Shown here piece by piece: positions 61,701 through 64,000 of a DNA stretch of 64,000 nt. Within the stretch, counting starts at the first letter, position 1, and every line of letters starts with the position of its first letter. This DNA is from Brachypodius melanocephalos (lineage: Eukaryota; Chordata; Aves; Passeriformes; Pycnonotidae). The stretch is from NCBI GenBank assembly GCA_013398615.1, contig VZSR01000028.1, positions 8,807,546 through 8,871,545 on the forward strand, given 5' to 3'. The notes under the pieces are model-generated. The model was given only the letters and a program-made list of their open reading frames with translations, did not search any database and was not told where the DNA came from. Position numbers and translations under genes: made by a program.

Positions 61701-62249
61701 CTGCATTATCTGCTGCTCCTGACAACACTCCCTGTGACTTTTCCCCAGTCATTCGGGCTAAAGTGAAGGAGGTGAAGACCAAATGCCACGATGTCACTGC
61801 AGTTGTGGAAGTGAAGGAGATCCTGAAGTCTTCCCTGGTGAACATTCCAAAGGACACTGTAAACCTTCACACAAATTCTGGCTGTCTGTGCCCACCTCTC
61901 AGTGCCAATGAAGAATACATCATCATGGGCTATGAGGACGAGGAGCGCTCCAGGTGACTCTTCTTTCTCTTTCTTTATCCTTGCAGCACTTTTGTTATCA
62001 CTGTTTCCCTGTCATAAAGCTGAACATCAGGGCCAAAAGGAAATAAAACTTGGTGTGAGTGTCTGTACCTCTCCTTTGTGGTATTCAGGGAGGGCAAGGC
62101 TCTCTGCAGGCACAGGGATCTTAGTCTTGTGTGTGCTGGGTTGTGCAGCCTCTCGATGGAGTAACTGCTTGTCTCTGTTGTGTAGGTTACTCTTGGTGGA
62201 AGGCTCCATAGCTGAGAAGTGGAAGGAACGCCTTGGTAAAAAAATAAAG
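46304..62249 (+). CDS. FRZB: FRZB (secreted frizzled-related protein 3), exons 1-5, 3' partial
   Basis: Five exons give 837 bases, exactly 279 codons, of a protein of about 320 residues. FRZB/sFRP3 is a secreted antagonist that binds Wnt ligands outside the cell, with known roles in chondrogenesis and embryonic patterning. Order of parts: signal peptide (1-26), Frizzled cysteine-rich domain with all ten cysteines (27-139), linker (to about 167), netrin-like domain from ERCKCKP (168) onward. The start is the first in-frame ATG, with a purine at -3 and an immediate signal peptide. The last exon, which should encode the basic, serine-rich C-terminus, is not found before 64000. NCKAP1 lies upstream in the same orientation, the arrangement I recall from mammals. 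Identification is by near-identity to mammalian FRZB as remembered. Confidence 0.97.
46758..54825 (+). other. FRZB: FRZB intron 1 (8.1 kb)
   Basis: The first 100 bases belong to the CpG island and the next few kb stay GC-richer than the rest of the window. No repeat family, RNA gene or coding relic recognised. The 100-codon-class open frames on both strands between 46909 and 53235 overlap each other and show no domains. Confidence 0.6.
54826..54873 (+). CDS. FRZB: FRZB exon 2 (48-bp linker exon), residues 152-168
   Basis: Encodes DFPMDSNNGNCGGASI, the linker between the Frizzled and netrin-like domains. Acceptor aaatccatgccag, donor gtaagt, phase 1 on both sides. Too short to appear as an open frame of note. 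Identified from the phase and from similarity to the mammalian DFPMDSSNGNCRGASS. Confidence 0.93.
55811..55845. repeat. (CCAAA)n microsatellite
   Basis: Six perfect CCAAA units after a short A run. Confidence 0.9.
56291..56378. repeat. Imperfect tandem duplication, about 35-50 bp units
   Basis: AATTGCTGAT...GATATCCCTGCC..CTACTGTACATACA is repeated as AATTGCTGATATCACTGCC..TTACTGTACATGCA. The second unit lacks about 15 internal bases. Confidence 0.7.
56518..56548. repeat. (TTTG)n microsatellite
   Basis: About seven TTTG units in a row. Confidence 0.9.
57338..57382. repeat. Short tandem repeat, 12-13 bp TACATTTTTTA-like unit
   Basis: Four consecutive copies of an ATACATTTTT(T)-like unit, the T run varying by one. 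Confidence 0.75.
57749..57795. repeat. (TTTTA)n microsatellite
   Basis: Nine to ten TTTTA units with one interruption near 57760. Confidence 0.9.
58808..58915 (+). mobile_element. CR1 LINE 3' end (sense), diverged
   Basis: GAATTGGATGGACCTCTCAG, AACCTGATCTGGTC, then GGGGGTTGGAATGGATGGCC and TTCCCTTCCAATGCCAGGTA, ending ATTCTATGAAT. This follows the CR1 tail in order, with an internal deletion of the CCATGGCAGG region. Confidence 0.8.
59449..59514 (+). CDS. FRZB: FRZB exon 3: start of netrin-like domain, residues 168-190
   Basis: Encodes ERCKCKPVKATQKTYLRNNY and onward to NY. It has the C-x-C pair (C170, C172) that opens the netrin-like domain of sFRPs. Acceptor gtttctgcag, donor gtagga, 66 bases, phase 1 on both sides. 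Confidence 0.95.
59515..61748 (+). other. FRZB: FRZB intron 3 (2.2 kb)
   Basis: Contains a (GAAG)n run at 61459-61478. Sequence at about 60080-60480 has a texture like a decayed LTR but no match I can defend. Nothing else recognised. Confidence 0.55.
61459..61478. repeat. (GAAG)n microsatellite
   Basis: About five GAAG units in a purine-rich stretch. Confidence 0.8.
61749..61953 (+). CDS. FRZB: FRZB exon 4: core of netrin-like domain, residues 190-258
   Basis: Encodes VIRAKVKEVKTKCHDVTAVV and onward to GCLCPP and EEYIIMGYEDEERS. It carries C202, C235 and C237 of the netrin-like fold. Acceptor cttttccccag, donor gtgact, ends in phase 2. This is the most strongly conserved block of the C-terminal half. 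Confidence 0.97.
62186..62249 (+). CDS. FRZB: FRZB exon 5, residues 258-279
   Basis: Encodes LLLVEGSIAEKWKERLGKKI and K. Acceptor gttgtgtag, donor gtaaga, ends in phase 0. The intron before it is only 232 bases. The final exon should start with the RWD-type motif seen in mammals but is not present before 64000. Confidence 0.95.
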
Positions 62250-62775
62250 GTAAGAGGTCAGATATTGTCAGTGCCATAAAAAAAATCTGCCTATCTTTCA
62301 AAATAAGGGAAGAAAATGCATATGCTGCCTCAGGTTAATTAATATAATGTATCAAGAACTAACTTGGTGTGTTATTTGCTGGATTACTTAGAACTGCATG
62401 CTGAGTAAATTAAAGGGATACATTGAATTACCCCAAAGTATCCCAGTGTAGCAGCAGTCAAAACCTCTGTCTCAAAATAACAAAGAGTAGGAGTCTTTTA
62501 ACTCTGTAGGCAAGCTGTGCATTGCACAACACATGCCTGCTTAGTTGGGATTGTGATACGAATTCAAAAACCCAAACACACAAATGTTTTTCAGATTAAG
62601 TCAGGATTATACTTTTAAGATTTAATATCCTTTAAGAAGAGTTCTGTTCTCACCAGATGTTATGGATTAGCAACTATTTTAAATTCATCTTCCTGACTTG
62701 GCTGGGGGAGGAACCTGATAGGGAAATTATGCCACAGCACGTTGGAAGCAGTGAGCTCAAACACAAGCCATGCAT

Positions 62776-63192
62776 TATAGAATCATGGAATGGTTTGGGG
62801 TTGGAAGAGCCCTTAAATCCCATCTTGTCCCACCCCCTGCCATGGGCAGGGACACCTTCCACTGTCCCAGGCTGCTCCAAGTCCCATCCAACCTGGTCTT
62901 GGACACTTCCAGGGATGGGGCAGCCACAGCTTCTCTGAGCAACCTGTGCCAGGGCCTCTCCACCCTCACAGCCAAGAATTTCTTCCGTATATTTTATCTA
63001 ATCTAATCTAATCTAATCTAATCTAATCTAATCTCTATCGCTTTAATGCCATTACCCCTTGTCCTGTCATTACATGCTCTTGTAAAAAGTCCTTCTCCAT
63101 CTCTCTTGTAGCCTCTTTAGGTACTTAGTACCCTTTAGGTACTAAGATTTCCCTGAAGCCTTCTCCAGCCTGAGCAACCCCAACTCTCTATA
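62776..63192 (-). mobile_element. CR1 LINE 3' fragment (antisense), split by a microsatellite
   Basis: Starts TATAGAATCATGGAATGGTT and runs through CCATGGGCAGGGACACCTTC and GGTCTTGGACACTTCCAGGG to AAGAATTTCTTCC. It is interrupted by (TCTAA)n at 62997-63034, then resumes with CCTTGTCCTGTCATTACATG and runs to CTGAGCAACCCCAACTCTCT. It is the longest CR1 copy in the window, about 415 bases. Confidence 0.92.
62997..63034. repeat. (TCTAA)n microsatellite inside CR1
   Basis: Seven TCTAA units. Expanded from the short TAATATCTAA-like run found at this point in CR1 elements. Confidence 0.9.
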
Positions 63193-63852
63193 TGAAAATA
63201 TATTCTGTTTTTTTCTTACTTAACCGTTTTCTAATGTTCTAATGTTTCTAACCTTTTCCAAGTTCTGGAAGGATTGGCTTTTCATGTTTCAATGCACTGC
63301 AAAGTATCAATGGTTTTGACATTGTTAGGAGGGTCACTTTACACAGAATATTCTTATTTTGACACAATTTCTCTGCCATTCATTTGCCATAATCGTTGTG
63401 CCTGTGCACACCGGTCTTTTCGTCCACTCAGCATTTTCTCCATCAGTGTAAGGGTCACTGGCAGGAAAAGACTGTTGTGTTTATAAAAGCAAGATTTTCT
63501 GTGCACATTTCTCACATCCGTGGAGATAACAGGAGTGAAAAGATACAAGGATCTTATTTCAAGTTTGGCAGAACCCTAGAAAATCCAGTGCTGCACAGAA
63601 AATATCTCATCAGCCATGGGCTGACTTCTGCTCAGTTTAAGTTCTTGGGTGGTAACATCATTTGTTGGAATTTTTTTTGGGAACACACACTTAATTTCTC
63701 ACTCACTTCCTTGTCATCTGTAACCTGCTGCCTCTGCCCTCGCACCTGGCCTGGGGGTGTTGAGGACCCTGCCACATCACCACCCACTGCTCATCATCAT
63801 CTTCCTTTCCAAGACATCAACAGTAGTACCAACTATATTTATTATTATGTCT

Positions 63853-64000
63853 GGGGTTTGGTTTTTTTGGTTTTTTTTGGGGGGGGAGGTTTGGGTTTTT
63901 TTTGGTTTGGTTTGGTTTGGTTTTTTGGTTTATTTTTTGTTTTGTTTTTGGGGGGGTTTTTTTGTTTTTTTTTTTTTGTTTTGTTTTGTTTTGTTTTTTT
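63853..64000. repeat. G/T-rich low-complexity block at window end
   Basis: About 150 bases of T runs broken by G, with (TTTGG)n in the middle. It runs off the window end. Confidence 0.8.

Larger units (their letters stand above)
62250..64000 (+). other. FRZB: FRZB intron 5 (continues past window)
   Basis: Contains the CR1 fragment at 62776-63192 and the terminal G/T-rich block. No codons matching the last FRZB exon were found in any frame. Confidence 0.6.

Noticed and set aside
1..64000. tRNA, rRNA, snoRNA, microRNA genes, CRISPR arrays or phage-type elements
   Set aside because: I looked for cloverleaf A/B boxes, H/ACA or C/D box pairs and regular spacer repeats, and found none I could defend. 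Secondary-structure searches would be needed to exclude small RNAs fully.

Overview
This window is vertebrate nuclear DNA, almost certainly from a bird. It has long AT-rich introns with GT-AG splice sites and one CpG island. It also carries several CR1 (chicken repeat 1) LINE 3' ends with the typical terminal ATTCTATGATTCTATGA-like sequence, retroviral LTRs and many short simple repeats. A songbird is plausible from the repeat style, but that is a guess. There are no bacterial-type operons, CRISPR arrays or rRNA/tRNA genes that I can support.

Positions 1-33169 hold the 3' nine-tenths of NCKAP1 (NAP1, the HEM-family subunit of the WAVE/SCAR actin-regulatory complex) on the + strand. I could place 27 coding exons. 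All have canonical splice sites and their reading phases join without a break. Together they give 1005 codons plus the stop, matching residues 124-1128 of the vertebrate protein as I remember it. The first exons lie upstream of the window. The introns hold an antisense solo LTR (about 19.2-19.6 kb), an old CR1 reverse-transcriptase relic (28.4-28.8 kb), an antisense retroviral env-tail/polypurine-tract/LTR remnant (31.3-32.0 kb), two CR1 3' ends, and one coding-like relic I could not identify (22.7-23.07 kb).

Positions 33170-46130 are the NCKAP1 3' UTR followed by intergenic DNA. This stretch has candidate poly(A) signals, a promoter-like octamer/CCAAT/TATA cluster at 34.47-34.55 kb, CR1 copies, a 36-bp tandem duplication and a 12-bp CCAAT tandem duplication. 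I see no convincing gene here.

From about 46130 to the window end lies FRZB (secreted frizzled-related protein 3), also on the + strand. Its first exon sits in a CpG island and encodes the signal peptide and the whole cysteine-rich Frizzled domain. A 48-bp linker exon and three exons of the netrin-like (NTR) domain follow. The last coding exon is not present before 64000 and should lie downstream. NCKAP1 followed by FRZB in the same orientation is the order I recall from mammals, so this is conserved synteny.

The two genes are neighbours but not functionally coupled as far as the sequence shows. NCKAP1 acts in the cytoplasm in Rac-driven actin branching. FRZB is a secreted Wnt antagonist important in cartilage and limb development. 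I found no evidence of a new molecular system. The best leads are the unidentified relic in the NCKAP1 intron, the retroviral env/LTR remnant, and the promoter-like cluster downstream of NCKAP1.
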